DNA of 64,000 nt from Aporrectodea caliginosa (taxonomy: Eukaryota > Annelida > Clitellata > Crassiclitellata > Lumbricidae). The stretch covers positions 62,001 through 126,000 of the forward strand of contig JACEVL010000409.1 in the NCBI GenBank assembly GCA_020284085.1. Reading direction: 5' to 3'. The first letter of the stretch is position 1; each line of letters starts with the position of its first letter. The translations under genes and the position numbers were made by a program. Below, one piece after another: positions 11,420 through 23,240 of the stretch. The notes below the pieces were generated by a model. It ran no database searches, was not told the DNA's origin, and saw only the letters and a list, made by a program, of their open reading frames with translations.

Positions 11420-11921
11420 TAAATGCAATAACTGGTGAAAGTAGACACTTCTGTGGCATGAAGGACATATACAAGCAGATGTGGATGGGAATCCGTTGGG
11501 TGGGCTCTGCGTGCATGTGGGAGCTGGTCAGTGATGACCTTCTAGTGATCTGCTGAGCACTGTTCACTTATTAACTTTCCTGATTGCAATGACTTCAACA
11601 TCGTTCTGGGCAGCACCTTTGTGAGGCCATTACAGCAGACACCATACACTGCTAGCGTACAGAACATAAATCTCATAAAATCACCTTCACTGTCTCATTA
11701 CCTCAAAAGACTATACTCTACTGTCTCGTTATATATGAGCTGCCATGCATGTGCCTCACGACCAGTCAATGGCTGATGCAAGTGAGAGTTGCATGCGCAA
11801 CACAAGTGTCTTTGGCTGCCAGACATGATTTTTCAGAGACAGAACTTTTGACAGACAATGAATGACCTGTGGAGGAAGGACCATGACGAAGGCAACTCGG
11901 TCTAAAGCAACACAAGTTCAG
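11420..11921. other. unique intronic sequence
   Basis: No gene or repeat was recognised. Confidence 0.4.
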
Positions 11922-11963
11922 CCAGACAGACAGACAGACAGACAGACAGACAGCTAGACAGAC
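11922..11963. repeat. (CAGA)n microsatellite
   Basis: About ten CAGA units with one CTAGA interruption. Confidence 0.9.
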
Positions 11964-12133
11964 AGCGCGGAACAATAGGTCACCAAACAATGCCACACGT
12001 CTTATAGTTGACGCCGATTCACCTATATAGCACGTGCCACCGACACAAAACCCTCGACAGTCGACACCAAGGGCGCTAAACTCATCTGACGACAGCACTT
12101 ATAATTCACAACAACTGGAACCTTACACGAGCC

Positions 12134-12182
12134 CCGTCCAACGGTCCGTATAGTCCAACGGTCCGTAGTCCAGCGGTCCGTG
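12134..12182. repeat. short tandem repeat, unit GTCCAACGGTCCGTA
   Basis: Three imperfect units of 15-18 bp. Confidence 0.85.
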
Positions 12183-12326
12183 CCTTAGCACACAAAGCAC
12201 ACATATACACTGGCGCACAAAAAACACCGCTCTAGTCTAACGTCCAACATGCCTTTCGACATAACATGCAGCGCCCCGCTATCGAGCTAATACACAACCA
12301 TAAAGAAATTCCTAGGCCTACAGAAC

Positions 12327-12395
12327 ATGTCAGTCAGCCAGCCAGTTAGTCAATCAGTCAGTCAATCAGTTAGTCAATCAGTCAGTATACCAAAC
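12327..12395. repeat. (CAGT/CAAT)n microsatellite
   Basis: Alternating CAGTCAGT and CAATCAGT words. Confidence 0.85.
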
Positions 12396-12424
12396 TGCGT
12401 CTGCCTGTTTATATGCCAATCTAT

Positions 12425-12670
12425 TCATCTCATCCTTCTATCTATCCGTCCTCCTATTATCCTTCCATCCATCCATCCGTCCTTCCATCCATCCATCCAG
12501 TCCATCCATCCGTCCGTCCATTCATTCCTCCCTCCGCTCATCCGTCCTTCCTTCCATCCGTCCATCCATCCCTCCGTCCGTCCTTCCATCCATCCGTCCA
12601 TCCATCCGTCCATCCATTCATCCGTCCGTCCTTCCATCCATCCGTCCTTCCATCCATCTGTCCGTCCATG
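12425..12670. repeat. (CCAT/CCGT)n satellite tract
   Basis: Tetramers CCAT, CCGT and CCTT in changing order. Open frames of over 100 codons on both strands are repeat translations. Confidence 0.95.
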
Positions 12671-13319
12671 AACCTCTCTCCTAATCCCCAGTGCTCTGCC
12701 ATTGTCTGCATTACGAACTAGGCGTCCATATCGATATCGAACCCGACCATTCGTCGGCGTTTCGACGCAATCACTCAACCATTCTACTTCGGACTTCGTC
12801 TACGGAAAAGCAGAACTCTGGGACCCAACTCCGGTACACCTCCGTCGTAAACCGAGGGTTCCTGAATCGACCGGAACCCCCCATCCTCCCAACCCCCCCA
12901 TCGCCGCTCTGCTCCCTGGCAGCATTACCATCGTTGCCTTTTGAACGACGAACAATCAAGTAATCAGGGAAAATAATGACGCGCTACTGGCAGACTCATT
13001 AGCCTGCCATTCAGAGCGAGCATAAAAAGCGACCATGTTGGCGAGCGATAACCGAAATTACGGACTTATGCGTTCAAATTCAATTATGCAATTTTCGGAG
13101 ACGCATAATCCAGAACGAGAGAGAGAGGGGAGACGTAATGGCAGCATGTTATGTAGGGACCTAGACCTACCTACTCGCCGTTTGAGCGTAATTCGTCAAG
13201 TTCTGTAAGTTCCTTGTCTGGAGAATTCATACATCTATCCACGCACAGATATTGAACTTGTTATACTTTCCCACGAATTTACAGTCTCGGTCGCAGTGCG
13301 AATACAAAACAGTATACGA
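12671..13319. other. unique intronic island with CpG-rich stretch
   Basis: 12720-13110 has frequent CpG and AT-rich homeobox-like words (TTCAATTATGCAATTTTC near 13079). No coding potential was recognised. Confidence 0.3.
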
Positions 13320-13505
13320 CTGCATTTGACATTGCCCTTCTTTTAAAGCGCAGAAGTGCACACATCACCATACGACAGAACATCGACGGTGCTGAGCAAT
13401 TGTTCATGAAGGACTTGCTGAAGGTCATTTCACGGTGACCGCCTCAAAGGAGGCTCGAACCCATACTCTCCACGTTACAGGATGACCGCTTTATCTATAG
13501 GGATA
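13320..13505 (-). mobile_element. SINE family D copy
   Basis: In minus orientation it reads tRNA-like head ('GAGGCTCGAACCCATACTC' complement near 13450), then 'GAAGGACTTGCTGAAGGTC', then the GCGC-containing tail. It matches 17330-17515, 32285-32445 and 50738-50870. Confidence 0.75.
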
Positions 13506-13879
13506 TACCGTGCGAAACTGCACGTCGTCAGAGTCAATGTCCTAATTGGAAGGAAAGAACGTTCCCATTGGCACATTAACATGCATTATTTTCCTAATGT
13601 TATACCACTGGAAGAACGAATTTCTGATTGAAAAATTTTAATCACAAATTTCAAAAGAAACTCCTCAGAGACATTTAATCATTGACAGCACTAAACCATC
13701 TGATCACACAGAATGGCTTTCAAATACTGATGGAAAAGTGGAGAACCCACCAACGCGCAGCAAAGCTACTGAAGAACCATTACTTTACTTCTCATTCAAC
13801 AGTCACTCCATAAAACCATCCTAGTTCTACACCCACTCCATCCGTATTCACACCCAAGAAAGTCGCACCAACTGACCTA

Positions 13880-14105
13880 AAAGCATACCAGTAGCAGCGA
13901 AAACCACTTAGCACCAATAAGCCTCATCACGACAGCAAAAGCCATATTCACACGAAAACTCCAGCACCAATTGGCTTAGCACCAGAACTACAGCAGTGAA
14001 CATCACTTAACACCAAAAGCAGCGGCCATCACATAATAAAAAGCCTGCATCAATTGCCCTAGTACAAGACCCGCGGCAGCGAACACCACTTAGCACCAAC
14101 AGGAG
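13880..14105. repeat. degenerate tandem repeat, 80-100 bp period
   Basis: 'GCAGCGAAAACCACTTAGCA' recurs with changes near 13893, 13992 and 14074, separated by TTGGCTTAG/TTGCCCTAG words. Confidence 0.55.
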
Positions 14106-15454
14106 GGCCAGAAAATTGCCTAGTACGGCAGCAGTCTCTGCCAACATCCGGTCTCTCCACGACAACAGGGCAAAGCTTGTCAAAATGTCCACACAAAGGA
14201 ATCCGGTCCGACCAGAACGACAAACGTTCAAACGGACATAATTTTTCATTTCCTGCCAACGCAATTGGCCAATGCAAGGACGAACAAATGAGAAGTCAGT
14301 CGACAAAGGACGGTGGGAAACCAATAAAACCGGGCGCAAAGCGGTCAAAGCTGTACATTCGACGGCTTTTTGTGACCTAAAGACCTCGCTCATTAGAAGA
14401 ATATCGAATTCGTGCAGTCTTCTTCTTAGCCGCATTATTAGTTTACTGTGCGGACGAAACGTTGATTATTATCTGATGCTGGGCTTCGATAAATGCTTTC
14501 GGCCGTAATGGGGCGTAACTTCCGCCGATGGATGGATGGATGATGGAATTGGGATTTGGGAACGCCTAAAGCTGGTAGGACCCTGTGGAAAAGACGGATG
14601 GAGGAAACAGACGGGACTGTATGCCAAGCTCAAACATATCGCTATGAAGGCACACTGCCGACACGAAATGGAGACAAGATGGAGTATACACAGGACATGT
14701 TTGTAGTAGTTGCATATCTACGCCATATCGTCTTATCTTTCCCCCACTTATCTCTCCTGTGTTAGCACAATGCCGTCCTACAGCCTTATCCTTCCTTCTC
14801 CAGCTGTCTTTACAAATTTCTTAGCAGCTGTGGGCGGATTACTCTCCCCTCCAACCATCTGAATACAGCTCTTAAACAGCTGCAAGCACATTAAGTCATT
14901 TTCCAGATATCTGTACATCTATCATTTCCGGTGTTGGCCCATCACATTTCTAAAAACAGTGATGCCTCTTATACCATAAACCGGATAGTCTGTTAATATA
15001 TGAGAGGTAAACGACATTATGGGGACTTCCTGTTTCACTCATGTCAACACAATGTGGCATTGTGCAATGTGGCAATGTGGCTTGTGTCTACACAAGGTCA
15101 AATGGGAAATATGAACAGATAATCCTACGACAACTAGTCAATAACTGACGATCCAGCTTTAGCTCAGTCGCAGGCGTTTTCAGTGTGCTAAAAAGCAGCC
15201 AATCAGTCCAGTTATCAATCATACAAAGTATTGAGACAATTTTTTCATGCAAATTATTTACTAAATCCTGCCATAATTAATATTTAAAAAATTTCTGCAA
15301 GACTTAAATTCTACTTTATAATGCCCTGGCTTCAGTGACAGTAGTTACCCAGCTGCTATAGGAAGGACCCTGTGGAAAAGACTGGCAGATTTGTGCACAG
15401 AGATTATATTAGAAGTTGCTTGAAATAGCAACAGGAAATACCAGTCTGTGAAGG
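14106..15454. other. intronic sequence without recognised gene
   Basis: 'GGACCCTGTGGAAAAGAC' occurs twice (14577 and 15364), suggesting another unclassified repeat. 14130-14530 is moderately CpG-rich. No convincing coding frame was recognised. Confidence 0.35.
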
Positions 15455-15550
15455 CGGGTGGTCAGTCCTCTCCCTCGCCGTCTGATCAACAGTGTACGGT
15501 CATCGTACTCATTGTGGCTGAGTTGGCAGGGGGTGCATGAGGAACCAATT
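15455..15550 (-). mobile_element. SINE family A fragment
   Basis: 'CAGTCCTCTCCCTCGCCGTC', 'AGTGTACGGTCATCG' and 'GGCTGAGTTGGCAGGGGG' match the middle of the family. Both ends are missing. Confidence 0.75.
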
Positions 15551-15926
15551 TCAGTAGCCAGCTAATACAGACAGCTAATACAGATATCAGCTGAGAGGCA
15601 TATAATCAACATTCCCTCTAATATTTTTCCTCTGTGCGCGGAACTGACGATTGTTTGAGCAGCCTAATTTTCCGCGTGAGCAATTATAGGCTAAAACTGA
15701 GCAACACATTTTTAGAAACATTTGTGATTGTAAATTGTAACTACAGACTACATTATACTGACTAAATACACGTTTGTAATAATGTCTTTTTATATTAAAG
15801 AAGATGCATGGCTTAGAAATCACGAATAGTTTTACGAATGCAAAACTATACCTTCATGACGTAGGAAGCTACATGTAGTTCTTATTCTAGCATCAAAATA
15901 ATGCTGAACGCTAAAGTTTCTGCCGC

Positions 15927-16121
15927 CTATCTTTCTGCGACGACCATAGTTGATAAACTGTCGATATTGACTTCCAATCCAGAGCCTTGAAAGACTTTAT
16001 CCTCATCAAGTTCTGTCTCTACCAGCTCAATGAGCCATTCGGTTTTAAACTTCGAACTAGGCCTACACTTTATCTTTGCAAAACTATCCAATATAGTCCC
16101 GTTCGCTTTACGTTTCGACAT
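15927..16121 (-). pseudogene. possible hAT transposase N-terminal remnant
   Basis: A 64-residue frame begins MSKRKANGTILDSF. A basic start followed by a 'LDSF' stretch resembles the N-terminus of Tip100/ZMYM-like hAT transposases. It lies inside the 1415 bp hAT element. There is no zinc-finger or catalytic part. The assignment rests on position and a short stretch of sequence, so it is tentative. Confidence 0.3.
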
Positions 16122-16602
16122 CGATTACTTTTAATGACACAGAAGTGACAGAAATATTATGCTGTAAGAAACTGGTTACACTTCCAAAGTGGAATACGAC
16201 ACAGATAATCTGATTGACATACAGCCTGTGATGTGTGACACAGGCCTGGCCATACGGGCGGTTACGGCTTCACATGTTGGAAGCTCGTTAACCGGCAGGC
16301 GCAGCAGCCGGGCGGCAAGGCAGGTCACAAGCATCAGCATCCCCTCTAATTAATCTGGTTAAGCTGGTTACGCGTGAACGCAGAATTCTGCAGGACGATC
16401 CAGTTGACTGACACAGACAGATACTGGATATGCGGTGTCAACTCCCCTCGTATGATCACTTATCTGCTAATACAGACTGGTATGCTCATCTGCAGCCGCA
16501 CACAGTTCTCGACCTTCCGCTGACTTAAAGATAAGTAAGTAGGTTAATAATTCAATGGCCTACTTTAAGTTAAGAAAACTTTAGCTCACAAGTATTTCCT
16601 AC

Positions 16603-16922
16603 CAGTGGCGTAACGAGGGGGCAGGGGCGGCCGCCCCTGGGCGCAGGACAGGGGGGGCAAAATTAAAGGTGTGAAAAATTGCTTTTTTGTGTAAGAAATC
16701 AGGCACGAATAGCTAAAAAGTAACTTTTGTACTCGAGTTTTGGACTAGGTGGGGGGGGCGCAAATGCGCGGGAGGGGGCGCAAAGTGAGATCTGACAACT
16801 TTATTCTTGAAAAGAGACGGAAAAGCAAAAAAAAAATCATCAGAAATTTTGGCAGAACTAAGAAAGAAAATTTTCAGGAAATTCTTGCCCTCGCCACGAA
16901 CCCCTAGTTACAGTGTACGGTG
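16603..16922. mobile_element. hAT-like miniature element nested in another hAT element
   Basis: The left end is CAGTGGCGTAACGAGGGG. The right end, reversed, holds CACTGTAACTAGGGG after a few extra bases. The 8 bp duplication TTTCCTAC lies on both sides (16595-16602 and 16923-16930). The interior is G-rich and non-coding. Confidence 0.88.
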
Positions 16923-17329
16923 TTTCCTACCAAAACTTGTGCGCGGAATTTTGAAACTGCTGCGCGGCATTTTCTAATTAGCTGCGCGGCCGCGCAGCCG
17001 CGCAGCTTAGAGGGAACATTGCATATAATATGAAACCGGTTTCCGTATCGAGCCAATTATTCAGAGATCGACGACGGGCCATTGTCAGGCGGACAAGGCA
17101 GAAAAGCCGACAAATAAATGAACATAGAAATCGGACAGACAGACCTACACACGAAAGGAAATAGTTTCCTTCGAAGAGCCAGCGCCGACCATTGGCTCAC
17201 TCACGGCTGCAGTCTCCTATAAAAGATAAGGGTGTCTAGCCGACCGACCTCCCGTCCGTCTTGGATTGAATGGTATATATACTAGTATGTCCCTCACAGT
17301 CCCTGTGTGTCCCTTGCCTGCTTCATACA

Positions 17330-17515
17330 ATACAATACAACTGCATTTTTATATTGCCCTCCTTCCGAAGTTCAGAAGTGCACGTATACAACCATATGAC
17401 AGAACATCGATAGCACTGAGCAATTGTGAATGAAGGACTTGCTCAAGGTCCCTACACAGTAATTATAACCGTCTGCATGCATTACAGGCCGACCGCTCTA
17501 ACTTGGCCACCCTGT
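17330..17515 (-). mobile_element. SINE family D copy with (AATAC) tail
   Basis: Starting at ATACAATACAATACAA, it shares 'CAGAACATCGATAGCACTGA' and 'GAAGGACTTGCTCAAGGTCC' with the copy at 13320, in the same orientation. Confidence 0.78.
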
Positions 17516-18577
17516 CTCACTGCTTTGTGTCTCTAGCATGGGTAACGCTTTTGTTTCCCGTCAAAAACACAGCAACAGACCTTTTTAATGGCAGTCCATC
17601 AAGTAACGACAATTAAAAAATCAATGGCTGTTCAATGTTCAAGGCACCCGTGACCCCCAAGTCCCACAATTCCCTTGACATTTACACAGATATATATAAG
17701 CTAGAGGAAGGAATTGCCAACTCTAAATATATAGACACGGCGGATAAGCATTCAGCTCACAATCAAACACTGACAAGCAAACTCAACAGACAGAACAGAA
17801 CGCGGTGAAGCCTATGCCAAGGACAGAGAAGTCACAACAGGGTCATCCAGTGCAATTCAGTCCACAACGCATCTCAAATGCAAAGGGAAGATGGATAAAG
17901 TGCTTAGTAACTGAGTATGTATCCTATAGTGCAGTCCCAACAGTCTGAACCAACGAGGACGGACCCCCACCTCCAACACACTGCCCCTACCCCTGCATCC
18001 GTGCACGGCATAATCAGTGTCTAAAGCAGCATTCATTGTAATTGCAATCGGATATTTACATAGCGCCGCCGCATCAAGCGAACCCAATCAGAGACACACT
18101 AGTCATCGGTATCAGACAACGAGGAACCGGTTTCACTTGGAAGCCACCACCAATTTAAGCCTTCTGCACATAGCTAATCAAGTATACCTAGATTTGGTAG
18201 ATTAGATTCGACGCAGGCCCATGTTGTCGCCAGGCGGCGGCGTCTCTATAAGGCCGATGATATGTAGTCTATAAACGACCGCAACCAAGCTCATCGCAAA
18301 CAATCATCCAGGCACATATACATACGCAATCGACGCCATATATACGTGAACGGCCGCTGACGCCCAACCGATCGGGACTCGTTTCATTGGATTCGCATGA
18401 GACAAAAGCCGACTGTTTATGAGCAAAACGTTTCACGGTGTTGTCAGCTCTCAAGGATAACTGCAGAAATTAATTCTTCTTTCACTAATAATTGCCCCGG
18501 CGTGCGTTGGATGAACGCATTCGTCGTCCCCTGCCTGCATTTCCATGGGCGTTGGAAAGGGCTCGATACGTTATACA
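17516..18577. other. unique intronic sequence
   Basis: A short 'ATTTACATAGCGCCGCC' tail-like word lies at 18053. No coding exon was recognised. Confidence 0.4.
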
Positions 18578-18897
18578 TCGATAGTTCGAAGGTTTGATAG
18601 TCCTAAGGTTCGATAGTCCGATAAGGTTCGATAGTCCGAAGATTCTGTAGTCCGACATTAATCCGACTAAAAAATCGTTGCATGAGTCCAACTTCTACTT
18701 ACCATGCGATATCTTTTCATCATTCCAAATTCCATTTAAGCAGAGATTATTTTCATCAATTCAACTTCTATTTAAGCAAGAATTCTGATAATTAATCCAA
18801 CTTTTACTCAAGCAAGAATTATTTTAATCCGTCAAGCTACTATACGAATCTTCGGACTATCGAACCTTCAGACTATCAAACCTTCGGACTATCGACC
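18578..18897. repeat. foldback structure with tandem subrepeats
   Basis: The left arm (18578-18650) and right arm (18839-18897) are inverted copies, about 90% identical. Each is made of 16-18 bp subrepeats built on AAGGTTCGATAGTCCG; the left has one extra unit. The 190 bp between them consists of four imperfect 36 bp direct repeats (18688-18835) with 'TTAAGCAAGAATT'. Confidence 0.85.
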
Positions 18898-19414
18898 TGT
18901 TACCTTGTATGGGACCCATACTGGCTCTAAACTGGGATCTGATACGGATCCTACATGGACCCAAGTGGGCATGCAGGCAAGGTTCGCAGTGCTTCTGCGT
19001 ACATTCGGACGATATATATATTGCAGGGGCGTTCTTCGTCCATGGAGGCCATCGATAAAAACGATCATGAAGGTCGACTGTGCCTGTAATAATTCAAGCG
19101 TGGTCAGGTGTTTGCTGGAAGCCATTGGACCGCAAAGGGTTGAGAGCCGACCGTAAGTCATTGACCGAATCCGGTGAATTACAGAGACGGAAAATGTTAT
19201 TAGACGGACGACCTTTGGGATTTACAAAACGGAGATTCTGTCCGTTCTGTTGGCAAAGATGTTATATAGAAAGAGTGGATGTGTTAGTTCATGTCTACCG
19301 ATGCAAATACACCGGTAGAGGATCAGCAGTATACGCTCATCTTTCTCCTTTGATTTCAATGATAGAAGATATGCGGTGTATGCACTTGATCTGTCTAGAC
19401 AAAGAATACCATTT
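18898..19414. other. unique intronic sequence
   Basis: Open frames here end in the adjacent GACA tract and show no domain. Confidence 0.4.
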
Positions 19415-19418
19415 ACCG

Positions 19419-19450
<32 letters not shown>

Positions 19451-20135
19451 TAAAAACGGAGACGGATGGACAGACGGACAGGCAGACAGATATACATACA
19501 TACATACAAACAGACAGGCAGACAGGCATGCAGACACGACAGACAGGCAGACGGACAGGCAGGCAGACAGACGGACAGGCAGACAGACGGACAGGCAGAC
19601 AGATATACATACATACATTCATACATCCATACAAACAGACAGGCATACAGACAGACAGGCAGGCAGACAGGCAGACATGTCAGATGCGTACCATACAGAC
19701 AGACAGATATACAGACAGATCTATATATAGATAGAGAGACAGACATGTCAGAAGCAGTACCGACAGACAGACTAATGACCTCTATATATGACATATATTG
19801 ACAGCCACACACACTGGCAGAAATACAGAGACAGCAAAAGATACAGACAGAGAGGTAAAGACGTAGAGGCACAGACAAAGGCAGACAGACAGAGAGAAGC
19901 AAAGAAAGACAGCAGCACAGAGCGACACAGGCAGACAGAGACAGAAGCAAAGAGATATAGAAAGACAGAGACACACCACCGGACACACAGAGAGAGACAG
20001 AGACAGAGACAGACAGACAGACAAACAGAGAGAAAGAGACAGACAGACAGAGACGAGAGACAGACCGAGAAAGAGACAGACAGAGACAGACAGACAGACA
20101 TACAGAGAAAGAGACAGACAGAGGCAGAGAGAGAC
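19415..20135. repeat. long compound (CAGA/GACA/CATA)n satellite
   Basis: Over 700 bp of CAGACAGA, CAGGCAGA, ATACATAC and AGAGACAG words. Frames over 200 codons long on both strands are repeat translations. Confidence 0.95.
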
Positions 20136-20571
20136 CTCCGAGACCTCAATCAACACCTCCTGTCCGTCTTTACTAGAGAGCTGCAGCTGAGGCCAAAATC
20201 GGCTGCAGAGGCCAGAAGCGCCCTTATTTCTGGAGGAATTTAGTATTCACAGAGCTCACATCACAGATACATCTACGACCAGATATAGGACCATAAAAAC
20301 ATTACAATACCAGATGAAACAACACCATACGACCAGATAGAGTATCATGTCAGTTGCAGTACCATACATGACAACAAATAAAGTACCATATCAGATGCAG
20401 TACCTTACATAAGACCAAGAACACATAACATCGTACAGCAATTATAGGCAAACTGCAGCAGGTGGAGAAATATTCGAAGCCACGTTAAACTAGGTCAACC
20501 GCTGTGCGTGTTATACCTAACCATGTGCAAGTCTCTCTGTGATGATCGGGAAAGTAATCAGGGCACCGTAT

Positions 20572-20650
20572 GTGCCTTTTAAGTACAATGTACTGCACTG
20601 TATGTGCCTTGTATGTGCATTTTATGTGCACTGTAAGTGCATTGTAACTA
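20572..20650. repeat. imperfect tandem TGTATGTGCATT repeats
   Basis: 'TATGTGC' or 'TAAGTGC' recurs five times, spaced 10-30 bp. Confidence 0.75.
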
Positions 20651-21149
20651 TATAAACCAGACGTTGAACCAGAAATCCAATAAACTAGCCAAACGTCAGA
20701 CGCACCAGAAAAACTTTATGGAAGCCAAGAAAGTGCATGGAAGGCAAATGAGGAGAGGGGAAAAGGTGCATCCTTGTGGTTAATGTCTAGAGAACAGCAA
20801 CACTATGCACTGAAAACAGACACATCAAATGTCCAGTAATACAGCACAGTCAACGTGGCCTAAAGCCAGACATTAATGTGGCCGTTTCACACAACGTAAC
20901 TCATTCAGAGCATTTATATAGCGCTCCTTCAAGATAACCACTCAGCGGCATTCACAGCCCAAGCCCGGTACAACAGAATAAGTTTCTGGTGTTGACAAAA
21001 GTGTACACGTAGCGCAAACTAAACTGGTGGCAGGTAACAATGAACGAGCTTGCACTAGACAGTTTTTGTGTAATCCAATCTAATCTAATCTAATCGGTGA
21101 ACTTTTATCGCATCATCGTCGTAACGTACTAGGCATCAATCACTGGCTG
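20651..21149. other. intronic sequence with a tail fragment
   Basis: 'CATTTATATAGCGCTCCTTC' near 20914 is the shared SINE-D/LINE tail, minus strand. The rest is unrecognised. Confidence 0.4.
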
Positions 21150-21375
21150 CTGGGGGGCCTGATAGCGCATTGGATAACACACTGGCATAGAGAGCGAGAG
21201 GTACCGAGTTCGAGCCCGTAGGGCGGACATGCTTTGTAGGCTGCTATTAGTGTGTATTGCAGGCTGTCTGTTTTGTTAGTAGTTAAGCTTTATGTCTTCT
21301 GTCATTTGTGTTCAATTGCATAACATGTAAATGTACAGCGCAGTGCGTTTGTCAGGCGCTTCAATAAAAGAAAAG

Positions 21376-21411
<36 letters not shown>
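21150..21411 (+). mobile_element. SINE family C copy with tRNA-like head and (ATT)n tail
   Basis: A-box-like TAGCGCATTGG (from 21163) and B-box-like GAGTTCGAGCCC (from 21206) are followed by 'CAATTGCATAACATGTAAA', 'GTGCGTTTGTCAGGCGCT' and ten ATT units. It is the complete counterpart of 3126-3317. Confidence 0.85.
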
Positions 21412-21852
21412 CACAACACGGCAGTCAGAAATCACCCGGCTCTCGCTACAGTAGTGCCTGTCCTTCGTAGGCATGACTTTTTGGAGTATAGTCATGGCGT
21501 TTGTGGGCAGAGGTAGCTGCGGCTGCAACGTCTGCCATCAAGATATGATTGCGATGGCGGGAACCAGGCGCGGAATTAGCAGACGACGACCCGCCTCCGG
21601 TGAACAATCACATGACGCCCGATCAGGTCCGTCGTCGGCGTCCGCACAAATCGGTTTCATGGCAACGACAGTTCCGACTCCGCCCACTTCTGGCAGAACG
21701 CGTGACGCGAATTCTAAACTTATTCGGCTGCCTTGATGGGAAATTTGGTTAGGAAGTAGGAACAATAGTTTAGGAAATGAAAATTTGAAGCCAAGCAGTC
21801 TGAACGTCTGCTGTTGTAATTTGGGTGACTCTTTATAACGGGTCCCATGTGC
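21412..21852. other. intronic sequence, CpG-containing
   Basis: Overlapping open frames at 21473-21752 lack recognisable domains. Confidence 0.35.
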
Positions 21853-21960
21853 AGTGGCGTAAAACACGGGGGACAGTCCACCCCAAAGATTTGACTGGGG
21901 CATTCCCCCCATGCAAAAATCAGGCCCCAGAAAAAAATCGGTCCCCAAAGTTATGAACAG
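21853..21960 (+). mobile_element. hAT-like terminal fragment
   Basis: CAGTGGCGTAAAACACGGGG resembles the left end of the nested element at 16603 and is followed by G/C-homopolymer-rich DNA. No matching right end was found. Confidence 0.4.
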
Positions 21961-22574
21961 ATTTTCGCCTTTGCCCATGAGGTTCCTTTTGAATTCTCCC
22001 TTTGCAACCTATTAACATAAACTTGACTGTCTGTAGGCTATATTTTTATCCTTTGGTGATGAATAAAGTGGCCACTATACTGTTACTGCTACTAATTAGT
22101 AGAAAATACGAATTTTAGTCTAACTAAGCGGTATCGACACAACAGTTCTATAATTAGAAATACGATCAAGCATTCTCGTCACGTGAACCAATCACAGTAC
22201 TCGCTAGGGCCTCACTTGGCTTCACGCAGCTCGGTGGATCGTTACCACGCGTCCTGCAAACTCGGAACTTATTTCGCACGGACCTAATTTGTCTGCACAC
22301 ACATAGATCGGTCGACTGCAGACGAAGGATTTGAGGGCGTTTGATAGATACGTCGAATAGAGATTCCCAGCAGCGCCATCTATCCTGCGCATTATCCTCC
22401 GTTGACCCATGAAGACCGGCGGCAGTAATAACAGCGTTTCCACTAAGCACCGGTTGTAATTAACACGACCGAACGGTTAACAAGTCAGGCTAAACCAGTT
22501 CCAGTCCGTAACAACGCCAGCTGCGACGGTAGCGACGCACGGCACAGACATAAATCGGGCCGAGGTCACTAAAG
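21961..22574. other. unique intronic sequence
   Basis: No gene or repeat was recognised. Confidence 0.4.
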
Positions 22575-22690
22575 AACTCCGCCACTGCCCGTCGTACCCT
22601 GGTAATGCCATTCCCAAGCCTGGATAAAGGAGGAGGGCGACGCTAATCATCTTCCTTAAGACAGAGCGTCGTTAAACAACAACTAACCAT
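22575..22690 (+). mobile_element. SINE family B tail (5' truncated)
   Basis: 'TCCCAAGCCTGGATAAAGGA', 'GGGCGACGCTAATCATCTT' and 'CGTCGTTAAACAACAACTAA' match the family. Confidence 0.8.
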
Positions 22691-22799
22691 CACGGATCAC
22701 TAAACGACGGACGATGACACGTGACCAACGAACAGCGTAAACAAAACAATTTCAACCACAAAAATATTATGCAGATCATCCCTGGAGTCATTAAGTCAT

Positions 22800-22862
22800 C
22801 AAGTCATTAAGGACGAGGAAAGGAAGAAAAAAGTCATTAAGGACGAGAAAAGGATGAAAAAC
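22800..22862. repeat. tandem duplication, about 30 bp
   Basis: 'AAGTCATTAAGGACGAG' plus AAAGGA occurs twice in direct succession. Confidence 0.85.
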
Positions 22863-22958
22863 AAGACCAATTTTCCAACAACTGCCTTTTCAACATCTCT
22901 TGAGAGTAATGTCTGCTGATGGCAGAGACCCAAGTGGCGAGATAACTATTGCCTTTGA

Positions 22959-23240
22959 TGATGAGCAGTACCGTAAGATAGCCCTAAGGCAGCCATGGGT
23001 ATGAAGTGTCAGCGACTTCATTTTCTTAGCCTCGGCATATGAGGGCGGGTGGCTCATCTCCCTTGCCATCTCATCTTCCCACAGACAGTGTACGGTCAGT
23101 GTACTCATTATAGCTTAGTTGGGTAGGGGGCACAGGTGGAGCAGACATCTCGAACCAAATTTACGCCATGGAAAGGATTTGAACCCCCGACCTCTCGGCT
23201 TACAGTCCAGCATGCTAACCACTCCACTGTCGTGCACCCC
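22959..23240 (-). mobile_element. SINE family A, near-complete copy
   Basis: It contains in order the tail, 'GAGGGCGGGTGGCTCAT', 'CAGTGTACGGTCAGTGTACT', 'GGATTTGAACCCCCGACCTC' (B-box complement) and 'CAGCATGCTAACCACTCCAC' (A-box complement). It is the best reference copy in the window. Confidence 0.88.

Larger units (their letters stand above)
15607..17021 (-). mobile_element. hAT DNA transposon (non-autonomous, 1415 bp) with nested element
   Basis: The ends are inverted CAAYRTTCCCTCTAA. The identical 8 bp CATATAAT flanks both sides (15599-15606 and 17022-17029), the length produced by hAT transposases. The subterminal DNA is rich in GCGCGG motifs at both ends. TIRs of this form occur in Tip100/Zaphod-like hAT elements. 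It holds a short transposase-like remnant and a second hAT element at 16603-16922. It is far too short to encode a full transposase. Confidence 0.93.

Noticed and set aside
12327..12778. Frames over 100 codons rich in Pro-Ser-Ile-His or Trp-Met-Asp-Gly
   Set aside because: Translations of the CCAT/CCGT satellite.
19222..20243. Overlapping frames of 100-254 codons on both strands
   Set aside because: They come from the compound CAGA/GACA satellite and stay open only because of its composition.
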